This document shows, piece by piece, positions 43,630 through 53,039 of a DNA stretch of 64,000 nucleotides. The position numbers and the translations under genes were made by a program. Below the pieces are notes generated by a model. The model made no database searches and was not told where the DNA came from. It worked only from the letters and a program-made list of their open reading frames with translations. Source of the stretch: Lachnospiraceae bacterium (GTDB taxonomy: Bacteria; Bacillota; Clostridia; Lachnospirales; Lachnospiraceae); the NCBI GenBank assembly GCA_014804445.1, contig JAAUZU010000012.1:37512-101511 (forward strand), given 5' to 3'. Numbering within the stretch: position 1 is the stretch's first letter; every line of letters begins with the position of its first letter.

Positions 43630-44690
43630 ACACAGATAATTATCATGACGCGCAAAACAAACAAAATATTCTAAAGCTGCGTGCCGTATTGGATACGCTT
43701 CCACCCTTCTGTCAGGAATTTTTCCGCGGAATCGCAGATACTACCTCTACAAGAACAAGGCTTGCCTACGCCTATGACATCAGGGTGTTTTTTGAGTTCC
43801 TGCATGAGACAAATCCGTCCTGTGCCAAAATGGAAATCAAAGAAATTCCAATCAAAGTGTTAAACCAGGTTACCAGGCAGGATATTGAAGAATATCTTTC
43901 CTACATCAGTTATTATGAGAAGGAAGGGCGCGAAATTACCAACACCGAGCGTGGCAAGGCGCGGAAACTCTCCAGCCTGCGCAGTTTTTACAATTACTAC
44001 TTTCAGAATGAGCGCATTGAAAAGAATACTGCAGAGCTTGTTCCCGTACCCAAACTGCATGAGAAAGCCATTATCCGCTTAGAGCCAAACGAAGTGGCAA
44101 CTCTGCTGGATCAGGTAGAGGCAGGCGCTAAACTGACAAAAAAGGAACTTGCCTACCATGAAAAAACCAAGGTTCGCGATATGGCGCTACTGACGCTTTT
44201 GTTAGGGACAGGTATTCGTGTATCGGAATGTGTGGGACTCGACTTACAAGACGTTGATTTTGAAAATGACGGGATTAAAATCCGCCGTAAAGGTGGTTAT
44301 GAAGCGGTGGTGTACTTCGGTGATGAAGTGGAAAGCGCGCTGCGGGAATACATGAAAGAACGGGAACATATCATCCCGGCATCCGGCCACGAAAATGCAC
44401 TTTTTCTTTCCATGCAAAATCGGCGGATAGCGGTCCGTTCCGTGGAAAATCTGGTTAAGAAATATGCTTCTCGTGTTACGACACTGAAAAAAATCACGCC
44501 GCATAAGCTTCGAAGCACCTACGGCACTACTCTTTATCAGGAAACCGGCGATATCTATTTGGTAGCCGATGTGCTTGGTCACAAGGACGTCAATACTACC
44601 AGAAAACATTATGCGACTATGGAAGACGAAAGAAGAAGAATGGCGGCAAAGGTAGTAAAACTTCGCGAGGAAAACACCGGCAAGCCATAG
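43626..44690 (+). CDS. Tyrosine recombinase (XerC/D-like)
   Basis: 354 residues. N-terminal SAM-like core-binding domain (residues about 20-130) and catalytic domain with all five active-site residues: Arg in GTGIRVSE, Lys in RRKGGYE, His-x-x-Arg in HKLRSTYG, His in LGHKDVNTT and Tyr in KHYATM. The AAAAGGA site 4-5 bp upstream and the ATGA overlap with ttcA set the start. No integrase-like att duplication or phage genes lie nearby, so a chromosomal Xer-type role is favoured over a mobile element. Ends close to the convergent yneA-like gene, where a weak CAAGCCA/TGGCTTG hairpin (44681-44708) is seen. Confidence 0.88.
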   Translation: MNTDNYHDAQNKQNILKLRAVLDTLPPFCQEFFRGIADTTSTRTRLAYAYDIRVFFEFLHETNPSCAKMEIKEIPIKVLNQVTRQDIEEYLSYISYYEKEGREITNTERGKARKLSSLRSFYNYYFQNERIEKNTAELVPVPKLHEKAIIRLEPNEVATLLDQVEAGAKLTKKELAYHEKTKVRDMALLTLLLGTGIRVSECVGLDLQDVDFENDGIKIRRKGGYEAVVYFGDEVESALREYMKEREHIIPASGHENALFLSMQNRRIAVRSVENLVKKYASRVTTLKKITPHKLRSTYGTTLYQETGDIYLVADVLGHKDVNTTRKHYATMEDERRRMAAKVVKLREENTGKP

Positions 44691-44740
44691 GATATCATCT
44701 TTGGCTTGTCAGAATCAGAACAGGGATTTCCGGACTGCGG

Positions 44741-45124
44741 TTATTGTTTGAATTCCGTGGAATAATAAGGAATAACTAAATATTGACCTGCAATCAGGGA
44801 TTCCTCCTGCAAATGATTGATTTTCATCACTTCATGCACATAATCGTCCTTTGCAGCATACTCCTCTCCTGCGTATCTGTCGGCTATGGACCAGAGTGAA
44901 TCACCGTATACTATCTCAATGCTCGTATAGTATTTGTAAGAAACCGGTTCGTTAGAGGTTGCTTTGGAAAGAATCGCATGGTAGGAAACTGTCAAAAACA
45001 ATATCAGCAGAACGGTAAGCAGGACAAGAAAACACTGCCGGCGAAAATGACGGAGTCTTTTCATCTTGTTTCTCTGTTTGCGGTATTCACTATTTAAAAA
45101 TGCTTCATAAACTCTTTCGTCCAT
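44741..45124 (-). CDS. LysM-domain membrane protein, YneA-like division inhibitor
   Basis: 127 residues. A basic cytoplasmic N-terminus is followed by one membrane helix (about 32-50, CFLVLLTVLLILFLTVSY) and an external LysM domain (VYGDSLWSIADRYAG...INHLQEESLIAGQYLVIPY). This is the architecture of YneA, the SOS-induced suppressor of cell division in Firmicutes. The start at 45124 has AAAGGGA upstream; the frame further 5' is the operator region. Divergent from lexA with LexA-type operators between, which strongly supports SOS control. Confidence 0.85.
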   Translation of the reverse strand: MDERVYEAFLNSEYRKQRNKMKRLRHFRRQCFLVLLTVLLILFLTVSYHAILSKATSNEPVSYKYYTSIEIVYGDSLWSIADRYAGEEYAAKDDYVHEVMKINHLQEESLIAGQYLVIPYYSTEFKQ

Positions 45125-45144
45125 TGTAATCTCATCCCTTTCAA

Positions 45145-45268
45145 CGAACATATAATTTGAATATATGTTCGTGAACACTTGTTCATTTATCTGTATTATA
45201 CAGAACATGTTTTCGAATGTCAATAGATTTTTCGAAAATTTCCGAACATATTTTCTGAACATGTATTT
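45145..45268. promoter_or_regulatory. Cluster of LexA operators between yneA-like and lexA
   Basis: GAACACTTGTTC (45173-45184) is a perfect GAAC-N4-GTTC box. GAACATGTTTTC (45203-45214), GAACATATTTTC (45244-45255) and GAACATGTATTT (45257-45268) are near matches. CGAACATATA (45145-45154) and TATATGTTCG (45162-45171) form a wider inverted pair 7 bp apart. The sites overlap or flank both divergent promoters, consistent with LexA repressing itself and yneA. Confidence 0.8.
45195..45223 (-). promoter_or_regulatory. Promoter of the yneA-like gene
   Basis: On the minus strand: TTGACA (complement of 45218-45223), 17 bp, TATAAT (complement of 45195-45200), full consensus. A LexA-like box occupies the spacer and the perfect box lies just downstream, so the promoter should be strong when LexA is cleaved. 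Confidence 0.8.
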
Positions 45269-45295
45269 GCTTTTTCCAACTAGGTGTGCTATACT
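45267..45295 (+). promoter_or_regulatory. Promoter of lexA
   Basis: TTGCTT (45267-45272), 17 bp, TATACT (45290-45295), about 50 bp before the lexA ATG. Two LexA-like boxes lie directly upstream of or touching the -35. Confidence 0.65.
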
Positions 45296-45343
45296 GTAAT
45301 AAATTAAAAACAATTTACCATAAACACCAATGGAGGTATCAGC

Positions 45344-45961
45344 ATGGAACAAAAAATATCAGCCAAGCAAAAAGAAATCTTGGAGTATATTAAAGATGAA
45401 ATTTTGAGAAAGGGATATCCGCCCACTGTACGGGAAATATGTGAGACGGTTCATTTAAAGTCAACCTCTTCTGTCCACTCTCATTTGGAGACTTTGGAAA
45501 AGAAAGGATATATCCGCAAGGACCCGACGAAGCCTCGTGCCATTGAGATTTGTGACGACAGCTTTCAGATGGTAAGAACCGAGATGGTAAGTCTTCCCAT
45601 AGTAGGAACTGTAGCTGCCGGACAGCCTATTCTGGCGCAGGAAAACATCGAGAGTTATTTCCCGATTCCGGCAGAGGTAGTACCGCCCGGAGAAGCTTCT
45701 TTCATTTTAAAAGTAAAAGGTGACTCCATGATAAATGCCGGAATCTACAGCGGCGACCAGATTTTTGTACAGAGCTGCAGCACTGCGCATAATGGTGATA
45801 CGGTAGTTGCACTTGTAGATGATTCTGCAACCGTAAAAACTTTTTATAAGGAAAACGGGCATATCCGGCTTCAGCCTGAAAATGATACCATGGATCCCAT
45901 TATTGTTGATGACTGCCAGATTTTAGGTAAGGTATTTGGCGTATTCAGATTGTATCATTAA
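45344..45961 (+). CDS. lexA: LexA SOS repressor
   Basis: 205 residues. Winged-helix DNA-binding domain ([30 protein letters not shown]) followed by the self-cleaving peptidase domain: Ala-Gly cleavage site in [10 protein letters not shown], catalytic Ser in [10 protein letters not shown] and Lys in ATVKTFYKE. RecA-DNA triggers cleavage and derepression of SOS genes, here including the divergent yneA-like gene. GGAGG precedes the ATG. Confidence 0.97.
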   Translation: MEQKISAKQKEILEYIKDEILRKGYPPTVREICETVHLKSTSSVHSHLETLEKKGYIRKDPTKPRAIEICDDSFQMVRTEMVSLPIVGTVAAGQPILAQENIESYFPIPAEVVPPGEASFILKVKGDSMINAGIYSGDQIFVQSCSTAHNGDTVVALVDDSATVKTFYKENGHIRLQPENDTMDPIIVDDCQILGKVFGVFRLYH

Positions 45962-46111
45962 TTTTTGCCAATTTTAAGCAGCCTTCTTTTCATACATATT
46001 TTGCGCTTTTGCTACGCAGAATAATTAAGGTAAACACTGTCCTTGGGATTAGTGTAGTTTCCGGCGTTTCACAAACGCTTATATGTGATTATGTATGGAA
46101 AGGAGAAAGAT

Positions 46112-46324
46112 ATGAGAATGAAATGGCTTGATATTATAGCTTTAGTCGTTACCATAATAGGTGCAGTAAATTGGGGACTTATCGGTTTATTCCGATTTGA
46201 TTTAGTTGCCTTTTTATTGGGGGATATGACTTGGCCTTCACGGATTGTCTATGTGGTTGTCGGACTTTGTGGATTGTATCTTTTCAGCTTCTTTGGAAAA
46301 ATATGCAGAGACAACTCTGTCTGA
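46112..46324 (+). CDS. DUF378 family small membrane protein
   Basis: 70 residues with two membrane helices. WLDIIALVVTIIGAVNWGLIGLFRFDLVAFLLG is the DUF378 signature, ending in VVGLCGLYLF. AAAGGAG sits about 8 bp upstream of the ATG at 46112. Function unknown. The 150-bp gap after lexA shows a small GCGTTT/AAACGC hairpin but no clear promoter. Confidence 0.85.
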   Translation: MRMKWLDIIALVVTIIGAVNWGLIGLFRFDLVAFLLGDMTWPSRIVYVVVGLCGLYLFSFFGKICRDNSV

Positions 46325-46346
46325 TAACAGGATACTGATTATAACA

Positions 46347-46381
46347 AAAAGGAGTCCATCTGTTTTCAGGGGACTCCTTTT
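46347..46381. terminator. Two-way terminator at the strand switch
   Basis: AAAAGGAGTCC (46347-46357) and GGACTCCTTTT (46371-46381) are perfect inverted repeats around a 13-nt loop, with A- and T-runs at the ends. It separates convergent DUF378 and rsfS. Confidence 0.88.
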
Positions 46382-46391
46382 ACAATTATCA

Positions 46392-46748
46392 TCACAATTC
46401 CGAACACTCTATTGCCTTGCCGTCTCTCCAGATTCGTTCCAGATTATAGAACAGGCGGTTTTCCTTATCAAAGATATGCACAATGACGTCTCCGAAATCC
46501 ATTAATATCCAGTTTGCGGTATTGTAGCCCTCTACCTGCCGCATCGCATAGCCTGCCCTGCCGAGCACTTCCTGTACATTATCCGCCATTGCCTGAATCT
46601 GACTGCGGTTGCTGCCGTTTGCAATAATGAAATAGTCCGCAACTACAGAAACCTCACTGATATCTATGACATGAATATCTTCTGCCTTCTTATCTTCCAA
46701 AGCCTTAATTGCCTGTTTTGCCATATTTTTTGATTGATTAATATCCAT
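46392..46748 (-). CDS. rsfS: Ribosome silencing factor RsfS
   Basis: 118 residues. DIHVIDISEVSVVADYFIIANGSNRSQIQAMADNV and DFGDVIVHIFDKENRLFYNLERIW match the complete RsfS (Iojap) domain. RsfS binds L14 and blocks subunit joining when nutrients are scarce. It is the last gene of the rplU-to-rsfS run and overlaps the yqeK stop codon by one base. Confidence 0.95.
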   Translation of the reverse strand: MDINQSKNMAKQAIKALEDKKAEDIHVIDISEVSVVADYFIIANGSNRSQIQAMADNVQEVLGRAGYAMRQVEGYNTANWILMDFGDVIVHIFDKENRLFYNLERIWRDGKAIECSEL

Positions 46749-47353
46749 TATGATGCCTCACTTTCCTCTTTTTCCAATCGCTTTTCTTTACGGTAATATT
46801 CCAAAGTTTTTTCTGTCATGGGGTCGATGTCATCCGGGAAATCCTGCAGGTATATTATGGTATCCTCAAGGATCCGCAACAAAGCGTCATCCAGATTCTG
46901 AAAGGCAATCCTGCGGATTTCATCCAGATGCGGAGCCTGCTTTCTGCCGGGTTCAATATAATCTGCTACAAAAATAATTTTTTCCAAAAGAGACATAGCC
47001 GGTCTGCCTGTGGTATGGTTTAATATCGCATTGATCACATCTTTATCGCGTACCTTATAGGTATTCATTGCCAGAAAGCTGCCAACCTTTGCATGGAGAA
47101 GCTGTGGCTTTCTGCGTTCCACATCCGTGATGCCAATATGATGCTTTTCGCAAAAAGAAATACTCTTTTCTTCTTCCATGCCCTTGGCACAGTCATGCAA
47201 AAGACCGGCGAGCTCTGCGCTTTCTATGGAAGCCCCATACCGCATGGCAAGCGCCGCCGCAGTATAAGCGACGCCTAAAGTATGCTCATACCGCTTTTCC
47301 GCCAAAGATTTTTCCATTGCCCTTCTGATTTTTCTGATATCAGTGTTTTTCAT
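46748..47353 (-). CDS. yqeK: YqeK family HD-domain phosphohydrolase
   Basis: 201 residues. HD-domain metal ligands are visible in RYEHTLGVAYTA, LLHDCAKGM and HAKVGSF/NHTTGRPAMS. Members hydrolyse diadenosine tetraphosphate symmetrically. The ATG at 47353 is preferred over an in-frame GTG at 47362, with GGAGAGG upstream. The order nadD-yqeK-rsfS is conserved in Firmicutes. Confidence 0.92.
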   Translation of the reverse strand: MKNTDIRKIRRAMEKSLAEKRYEHTLGVAYTAAALAMRYGASIESAELAGLLHDCAKGMEEEKSISFCEKHHIGITDVERRKPQLLHAKVGSFLAMNTYKVRDKDVINAILNHTTGRPAMSLLEKIIFVADYIEPGRKQAPHLDEIRRIAFQNLDDALLRILEDTIIYLQDFPDDIDPMTEKTLEYYRKEKRLEKEESEAS

Positions 47354-47368
47354 ACCGTCCACCCTCTC

Positions 47369-48007
47369 CTATTTATATAGTCTGTTGTCCTGTATAAATA
47401 ATCTGACTGTCTCGGGCACCATATAGCGAATACTTCTGCCCTCTTTCGTAAGCCGTCTGATATCGGTTGAAGAAATTGCCGTTTCGGGAAAAGGAAGCAG
47501 CCTCACGTCTGCACGGTATTTCTCTGCAAGATAACTGCATTTCTCCTGCATAAGCGCGGAATCCACACCATTTCTGACCGCCGCCAGTACGGTACAGGCA
47601 GCAAAAATTTCTTCCGGATTTTTCCATGTTTCAATAGAAAAAAGGCAGTCCGCACCCATCAGAAAAAAGAAATCCGTCTGGGGCTGTTCCCGTTTTAACT
47701 GCGCTAAGGTATCACAGGTGTAAGTGTTTCCTTCACGCTTTATCTCCATGTCGGAGACGATAAAATGAGGATTGTCCGCAATTGCTAATTCTACCATTTT
47801 AAGACGCCGGTCTGCCGGCATAACCTCTTCCTTTTTTTTCATATAAGGCTGTCCACTGGGAATGAACATAACATTGTCAAGCTTTTCAGCAGATAATGCT
47901 GTTTCTGCGAGCAAAAGATGTCCTATGTGAATCGGATTAAAGGTTCCTCCCATGATACCTGTTTTTTTCTTTCCAATATCCTGTTGAAAGCTATTCCTAT
48001 CATCCAT
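47369..48007 (-). CDS. nadD: Nicotinate-nucleotide adenylyltransferase
   Basis: 212 residues from the ATG at 48007. GIMGGTFNPIHIGHLLLAE is the nucleotidyltransferase HxGH region, and ISSTDIRR the second motif near residue 180. Converts nicotinate mononucleotide to deamido-NAD. The start is uncertain: an in-frame ATG at 48043 would add 12 residues, and neither has a well-placed ribosome binding site; family length favours 48007. Confidence 0.93.
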   Translation of the reverse strand: MDDRNSFQQDIGKKKTGIMGGTFNPIHIGHLLLAETALSAEKLDNVMFIPSGQPYMKKKEEVMPADRRLKMVELAIADNPHFIVSDMEIKREGNTYTCDTLAQLKREQPQTDFFFLMGADCLFSIETWKNPEEIFAACTVLAAVRNGVDSALMQEKCSYLAEKYRADVRLLPFPETAISSTDIRRLTKEGRSIRYMVPETVRLFIQDNRLYK

Positions 48008-48070
48008 AATATCAGAATCACACCTTTCCTGCAATGCTGTCATGCGCTTACAATTGTTTTCCTACTATAT

Positions 48071-48361
48071 TTAGTCGGGCAGTATAATTTTCTTGTTTTT
48101 TCGGTTTTCTTTGTAGAGGACAATTTTCCTCCCAATCACCTGCACGACCTGTGATTGTGTCCTGTCTGCAAGCATTTCCGCGATTGCCTTCGGTTCTTCC
48201 ATACAATTCTTCAGCACGGCTATCTTAATCAGTTCCCGGGTATTGAAAACCTCTGCAACTGCTTCCGTCACCTCCGGTGTCAGGTTGGATTTGCCTATCT
48301 GAAAAACCGGCTCCATGGTGCTTGCCAGTCCCTTTAAATATGCACGCTGTTTACTTGTCAT
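48071..48361 (-). CDS. yhbY: YhbY family ribosome-assembly RNA-binding protein
   Basis: 96 residues, a single CRM domain: LKGLASTMEPVFQIGKSNLTPEVTEAV and the IGRKIVLYKENR end. Binds pre-50S particles. Lies between obgE and nadD, its normal place in Firmicutes. Confidence 0.94.
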   Translation of the reverse strand: MTSKQRAYLKGLASTMEPVFQIGKSNLTPEVTEAVAEVFNTRELIKIAVLKNCMEEPKAIAEMLADRTQSQVVQVIGRKIVLYKENRKNKKIILPD

Positions 48362-48412
48362 TTTAAGTCTATACCTTTCTTTTTACTTTTGAAGTTTACA
48401 AGATGTAATCGT

Positions 48413-49753
<1,341 letters not shown>

Positions 49754-49766
49754 GTGTCCGCATCGC

Positions 49767-50051
49767 TTATTTTTCTACAGGATATACGGAAGCCTGCTTT
49801 TTGTCTCTGCCTTTTCTCTCAAAACGCAGGATACCATCTACCTTGGCAAACAAGGTATCATCTCCGCCGATTCCGACATTGATGCCGGGATGGATCTTGG
49901 TACCGCGCTGTCTGTATAAGATATTGCCGGCTTTTACGAACTGGCCATCGGCTCTTTTAGCTCCAAGTCTTTTGGATTCGGAGTCTCTGCCGTTCTTGGT
50001 AGAACCAACTCCCTTTTTATGAGCAAAAAACTGAAGGTTCATTTTTAACAT
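49767..50051 (-). CDS. rpmA: 50S ribosomal protein L27 with Prp-cleaved N-terminal extension
   Basis: 94 residues from the ATG at 50051, with AGGAGG (complement of 50061-50066) 9 bp upstream. It starts [21 protein letters not shown]. The LQFFA-HKKG junction is the cleavage site of the Firmicute extension that the protease Prp removes so that L27 can enter the peptidyl-transferase centre. prp is the gene directly upstream, only 4 bp away. Confidence 0.97.
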   Translation of the reverse strand: MLKMNLQFFAHKKGVGSTKNGRDSESKRLGAKRADGQFVKAGNILYRQRGTKIHPGINVGIGGDDTLFAKVDGILRFERKGRDKKQASVYPVEK

Positions 50052-50055
50052 CGGT

Positions 50056-50385
50056 CTACACCTCCTCGAATTTAACTTGTAAATACTTCTTCCCGTATTC
50101 CTTTTGGATATTCTGCAGTCCGAAAACCAAGGCATCCAACAGAAAAACGGAACGTTCCTGCAGTGGACCTGTGAAGTCACAACGAATAAAGCCTTCTTCC
50201 TCATCAACGGAGGTTTCAAAAACCTCTCCGGCAAGCTGTTCCAGCGCATTAATGGTATTGATTACCAGCACGGAAACAGAGGCACAGACAATATCAGCGC
50301 CGTATTTTGCAAAACCGGCATGTCCAAAGCAGGTCAACTGCCTGTAAGCATCGTTACAATCCTTACAAATTACAATCTTTGTCAT
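50056..50385 (-). CDS. prp: Ribosomal-processing cysteine protease Prp
   Basis: 109 residues. The catalytic His is in [11 protein letters not shown] and the Cys in [10 protein letters not shown]. Prp trims the N-terminal extension of L27; its gene lies between rplU and rpmA as usual. The ATG at 50385 is used; a GTG two codons earlier is possible. Confidence 0.93.
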   Translation of the reverse strand: MTKIVICKDCNDAYRQLTCFGHAGFAKYGADIVCASVSVLVINTINALEQLAGEVFETSVDEEEGFIRCDFTGPLQERSVFLLDALVFGLQNIQKEYGKKYLQVKFEEV

Positions 50386-50411
50386 AATCACATTATCTCA
50401 TGATGCAGGTA

Positions 50412-50717
50412 TTATGCATTAATCTTTTCGATTTTAACCTGAGTGTATGCTTGTCTATGACCGTTTTTCTTGTGGTAGCCGGTTTTTCTCTTGTACTTGT
50501 ATACAATAACCTTCTTGCCACGCCCCTGTTCGATAACAGTTGCGGTAACAGTTGCATTTGCAACGTCTTCGCCAACCTTTAAAGAACCGTCACTTACTGC
50601 GACTACCTGGTCAAAAGTTACAGTACTTCCTGCTTCAACGTCCAGCTTTTCTACTTTAAGCACGTCGCCTTCAGCAACCTTGTACTGCTTTCCACCTGTT
50701 GCAATAATTGCGTACAT
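50412..50717 (-). CDS. rplU: 50S ribosomal protein L21
   Basis: 101 residues, complete: [20 protein letters not shown] start and [20 protein letters not shown] end. AAGGAGGTGCC precedes the ATG. First gene of the rplU-prp-rpmA operon, with a strong promoter about 95 bp upstream. Confidence 0.97.
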   Translation of the reverse strand: MYAIIATGGKQYKVAEGDVLKVEKLDVEAGSTVTFDQVVAVSDGSLKVGEDVANATVTATVIEQGRGKKVIVYKYKRKTGYHKKNGHRQAYTQVKIEKINA

Positions 50718-50806
50718 AAGGCACCTCCTTATTTATGAACATAAAGTCCACATTACTCGCTAACTTTGGTGGCATTGCGCACTTATACCTCGTTATGCGG
50801 CATACT
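50718..50806 (-). promoter_or_regulatory. rplU leader, possible L21 autoregulatory RNA
   Basis: The roughly 88-nt untranslated leader lies between the predicted start site and rplU. Firmicute rplU leaders often carry a conserved structure (L21 leader) thought to give feedback control. I cannot confirm the fold by eye, so this rests on position mainly. Confidence 0.35.
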
Positions 50807-50811
50807 CAAAT

Positions 50812-50840
50812 ATCATACCATCAGGCATGTGCCTTGTCAA
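50812..50840 (-). promoter_or_regulatory. Promoter of rplU-prp-rpmA
   Basis: On the minus strand: TTGACA (complement of 50835-50840), 17 bp, TATGAT (complement of 50812-50817). The spacer contains the small palindrome AGGCA-CA-TGCCT (50823-50834), which could bind a regulator. Confidence 0.7.
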
Positions 50841-50843
50841 GTT

Positions 50844-51470
50844 TTATTTCCCTCGTTTTTCAAAATCTTCAATATATTGGATAATCAGTTTCACGGTACC
50901 TTCCACGCCTAAGACAGAGCTGTTGATGCATAAATCATAGCTGTCGGCGCGCCCCCACTTCTTGGAGGAATAGTAATTATAATAGCTCTGGCGCTGTTTA
51001 TCCTTTTTGATTATCATATCACGGGCTTTGTTTTCATTCAACTGGTAGCGTTCCATGATTCGCTTGATTTTGGTGTCCTCATTGCCGTAAATGAACAGGT
51101 GGATACAGTTCTTGTAATCTGCAAGCGCATAGTCCGCACAACGACCTACAATCACACAGGGTCCCTCGTCGGCAATTTTTTTGATGGTATCGAACTGTGC
51201 AAGAAACACTTTATGGCTGATAGGCATATCCACAAAGGAAGATGCATTATATCCAAAAGAATATGTGTCCATTACCAGATTGTACAAGAAAGAATTGGTA
51301 GGACGTTCATCATGATTCTGAATCATCTCCTCGCAAAATCCGCTTTCTTTTGCTGCTCTCGACAGCAGCTCCTTATCATAACAGCGAATACCAAAATATT
51401 CCGCAACCTTTTCTCCGATTTCACGGCCTGCACTGCCAAATTGTCTTCCGATTGTTATTACAGTATTCAT
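50844..51470 (-). CDS. Cytidylate-kinase-like family protein
   Basis: 208 residues. The P-loop is ITIGRQFGSAGREIGEKVAE at the N-terminus, and GIRCYDKELLSRAAKESG follows. It belongs to the cytidylate-kinase-like group common in Clostridia and distinct from the housekeeping Cmk; its substrate is unknown. The ATG at 51470 is preferred because the upstream frame is not conserved-looking and AGGTG precedes this ATG. Confidence 0.85.
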   Translation of the reverse strand: MNTVITIGRQFGSAGREIGEKVAEYFGIRCYDKELLSRAAKESGFCEEMIQNHDERPTNSFLYNLVMDTYSFGYNASSFVDMPISHKVFLAQFDTIKKIADEGPCVIVGRCADYALADYKNCIHLFIYGNEDTKIKRIMERYQLNENKARDMIIKKDKQRQSYYNYYSSKKWGRADSYDLCINSSVLGVEGTVKLIIQYIEDFEKRGK

Positions 51471-51525
51471 ATGAAACACCTGCCTCTCGTTAAATTGGCG
51501 CACAACTCCTCTCGCCATTACTTAT

Positions 51526-51554
51526 ATTATATACACTTTGCTGACATTTTTCCA
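51526..51554 (-). promoter_or_regulatory. Promoter of the cytidylate-kinase-like gene
   Basis: TGGAAA, 17 bp, TATAAT on the minus strand (TATAAT is the complement of 51526-51531) in the 120-bp gap after the RluA-type gene. Confidence 0.45.
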
Positions 51555-51590
51555 GTAATTTATCATCTTTTTAGTTATTTTTACCATTTT

Positions 51591-52499
51591 CTATAAAATT
51601 TCCAAAAGGTGCTGGAAATATTGCGGCAGAGGTGCATCTACTTCAATATACTCTTTTGTCCTGGGCTGGATAAATCCCAGTGTCTTTGCGTGCAGCGTCT
51701 GTCCCTCCAGTTTAAAGGGAGAACTCAACCGGGAATACAGCGGATCACCCAGAATGGGATATCCTATACTTGCCATATGTACCCGAATCTGATGTGTCCG
51801 TCCGGTTTCCAGTGTACATTCAATATAGGTATAGTTATCAAAGCGCTGTAATACCCTGTAGTGCGTGACCGCTCTCTTGCCGCCTTCCGTAAGTACCGCC
51901 ATTTTCTTTCTGTCCGCAGGAGAACGCCCAATGGGACGGTCTATGGTTCCCTTGTCCTTTGGCAGAACGCCGTGACAGATAGCTCTGTAGCATCTGGTAA
52001 TGGAATGTTTTTTTAGCTGTCTCGCAATTGCCTTGTGCGCTGCATCTGTTTTGCACACAAGCAGGGAGCCTGTGGTATCCTTGTCGATTCTGTGCACAAT
52101 GCCCGGACGCAGGCAGCCGTTGATTCCGGACAGTGAATCATGGCAGTGATACAGCAGGGCATTGACCAGTGTTTTGCTGTAATGCCCTGCCGCAGGATGA
52201 ACTACCATTCCCTTTGGTTTGTTTACTACAATAACGTCCGCATCTTCATACAAAATATCCAATGGTATATTTTCCGGCAGAATATCCGGTTCAACGGCTT
52301 CCGGAACCGAAAAAGCGATTTCGTCAGAGACCTTTACTTTATAGCTGCTTTTTACAGGGCTGCCATTTACCATCACGGCTTCTTCTTTAATTATCTTCTG
52401 AATATACGAGCGTGATAAAGAATCAAACGCCGTGCTGATACATTTATCAATCCGCAGCCCTTCCATGTCCTCTTCTATGGTGAAATGAAACTCGTTCAT
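51591..52499 (-). CDS. RluA-family pseudouridine synthase (RluD-like)
   Basis: 302 residues. S4 domain (GLRIDKCISTAFDSLSRSYIQKII), VNKPKGMVVHPAAGH, catalytic HRIDKDTTGSLLVCKT and TGRTHQIRVHMASIGYPILGDPLY. It is the RluD/YlyB type usually found just after lspA, as here. Modifies 23S rRNA uridines; exact sites not deducible. Confidence 0.94.
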   Translation of the reverse strand: MNEFHFTIEEDMEGLRIDKCISTAFDSLSRSYIQKIIKEEAVMVNGSPVKSSYKVKVSDEIAFSVPEAVEPDILPENIPLDILYEDADVIVVNKPKGMVVHPAAGHYSKTLVNALLYHCHDSLSGINGCLRPGIVHRIDKDTTGSLLVCKTDAAHKAIARQLKKHSITRCYRAICHGVLPKDKGTIDRPIGRSPADRKKMAVLTEGGKRAVTHYRVLQRFDNYTYIECTLETGRTHQIRVHMASIGYPILGDPLYSRLSSPFKLEGQTLHAKTLGFIQPRTKEYIEVDAPLPQYFQHLLEIL

Positions 52500-52505
52500 A
52501 AATTC

Positions 52506-53039
52506 CTATTTGACCTCACGAAACTTTTTCTGCTTGAAATTGAGGAAGGACATATCCTCCTCCTTGTATACAAACAGGAACAGATACCCCAATACAATAA
52601 TGGACACGACAATACACATATCCGCCACATTAAAAATGGGGAAATTTATCAGGGAAAAAGAAATAAAATCCACTACATATCCCAAACGCAGCCTATCTAT
52701 CATATTGCCGACTGCACCACCGGCCAAAATACCGCCGAAAATGTATAAGATATGAAACTTTTTTTCCTCCGGCAGCTTTAAGATACAGAACAACATAACA
52801 GCAAGGAATATGATGCCGATAAATAAAATAAAAAAGCTCTGTCCCTCCAGCAGACTCCATGCCATGCCGGTGTTAGAAAAGAATTGAAATTCCAAAACGC
52901 CTTTTATCAGAGGAAATGCCTCCTTGCCCTGCAGACGCTCTATCGCCAGATTTTTGGTACACTGATCCGCCAAAATAGCTAAAAACATGATGCAGAAGAA
53001 CAGAAGCATCCATTTTACTTTTGTTTTCTTTTTATTCAT
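52506..53039 (-). CDS. lspA: Lipoprotein signal peptidase (signal peptidase II)
   Basis: 177 residues, four membrane helices. Catalytic aspartates are in GGAVGNMIDRLRLGYVVDF and FNVADMCI. Cleaves the signal peptide of lipid-modified prolipoproteins; the DacB-like protein in this window has a lipobox and could be a substrate. The ATG at 53039 has GAAAGGG about 6 bp upstream. Overlaps the end of aroB by 8 bp. Confidence 0.95.
   Translation of the reverse strand: MNKKKTKVKWMLLFFCIMFLAILADQCTKNLAIERLQGKEAFPLIKGVLEFQFFSNTGMAWSLLEGQSFFILFIGIIFLAVMLFCILKLPEEKKFHILYIFGGILAGGAVGNMIDRLRLGYVVDFISFSLINFPIFNVADMCIVVSIIVLGYLFLFVYKEEDMSFLNFKQKKFREVK

Noticed and set aside
43626..44690. Integrase of a mobile element
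   Set aside because: All catalytic residues are intact, but no att repeats, tRNA target, excisionase or phage genes are nearby; a chromosomal Xer-type role is more likely.
46245..46505. 86-codon plus-strand frame across the DUF378 end and rsfS
   Set aside because: It runs through the two-way terminator and the antisense of rsfS.
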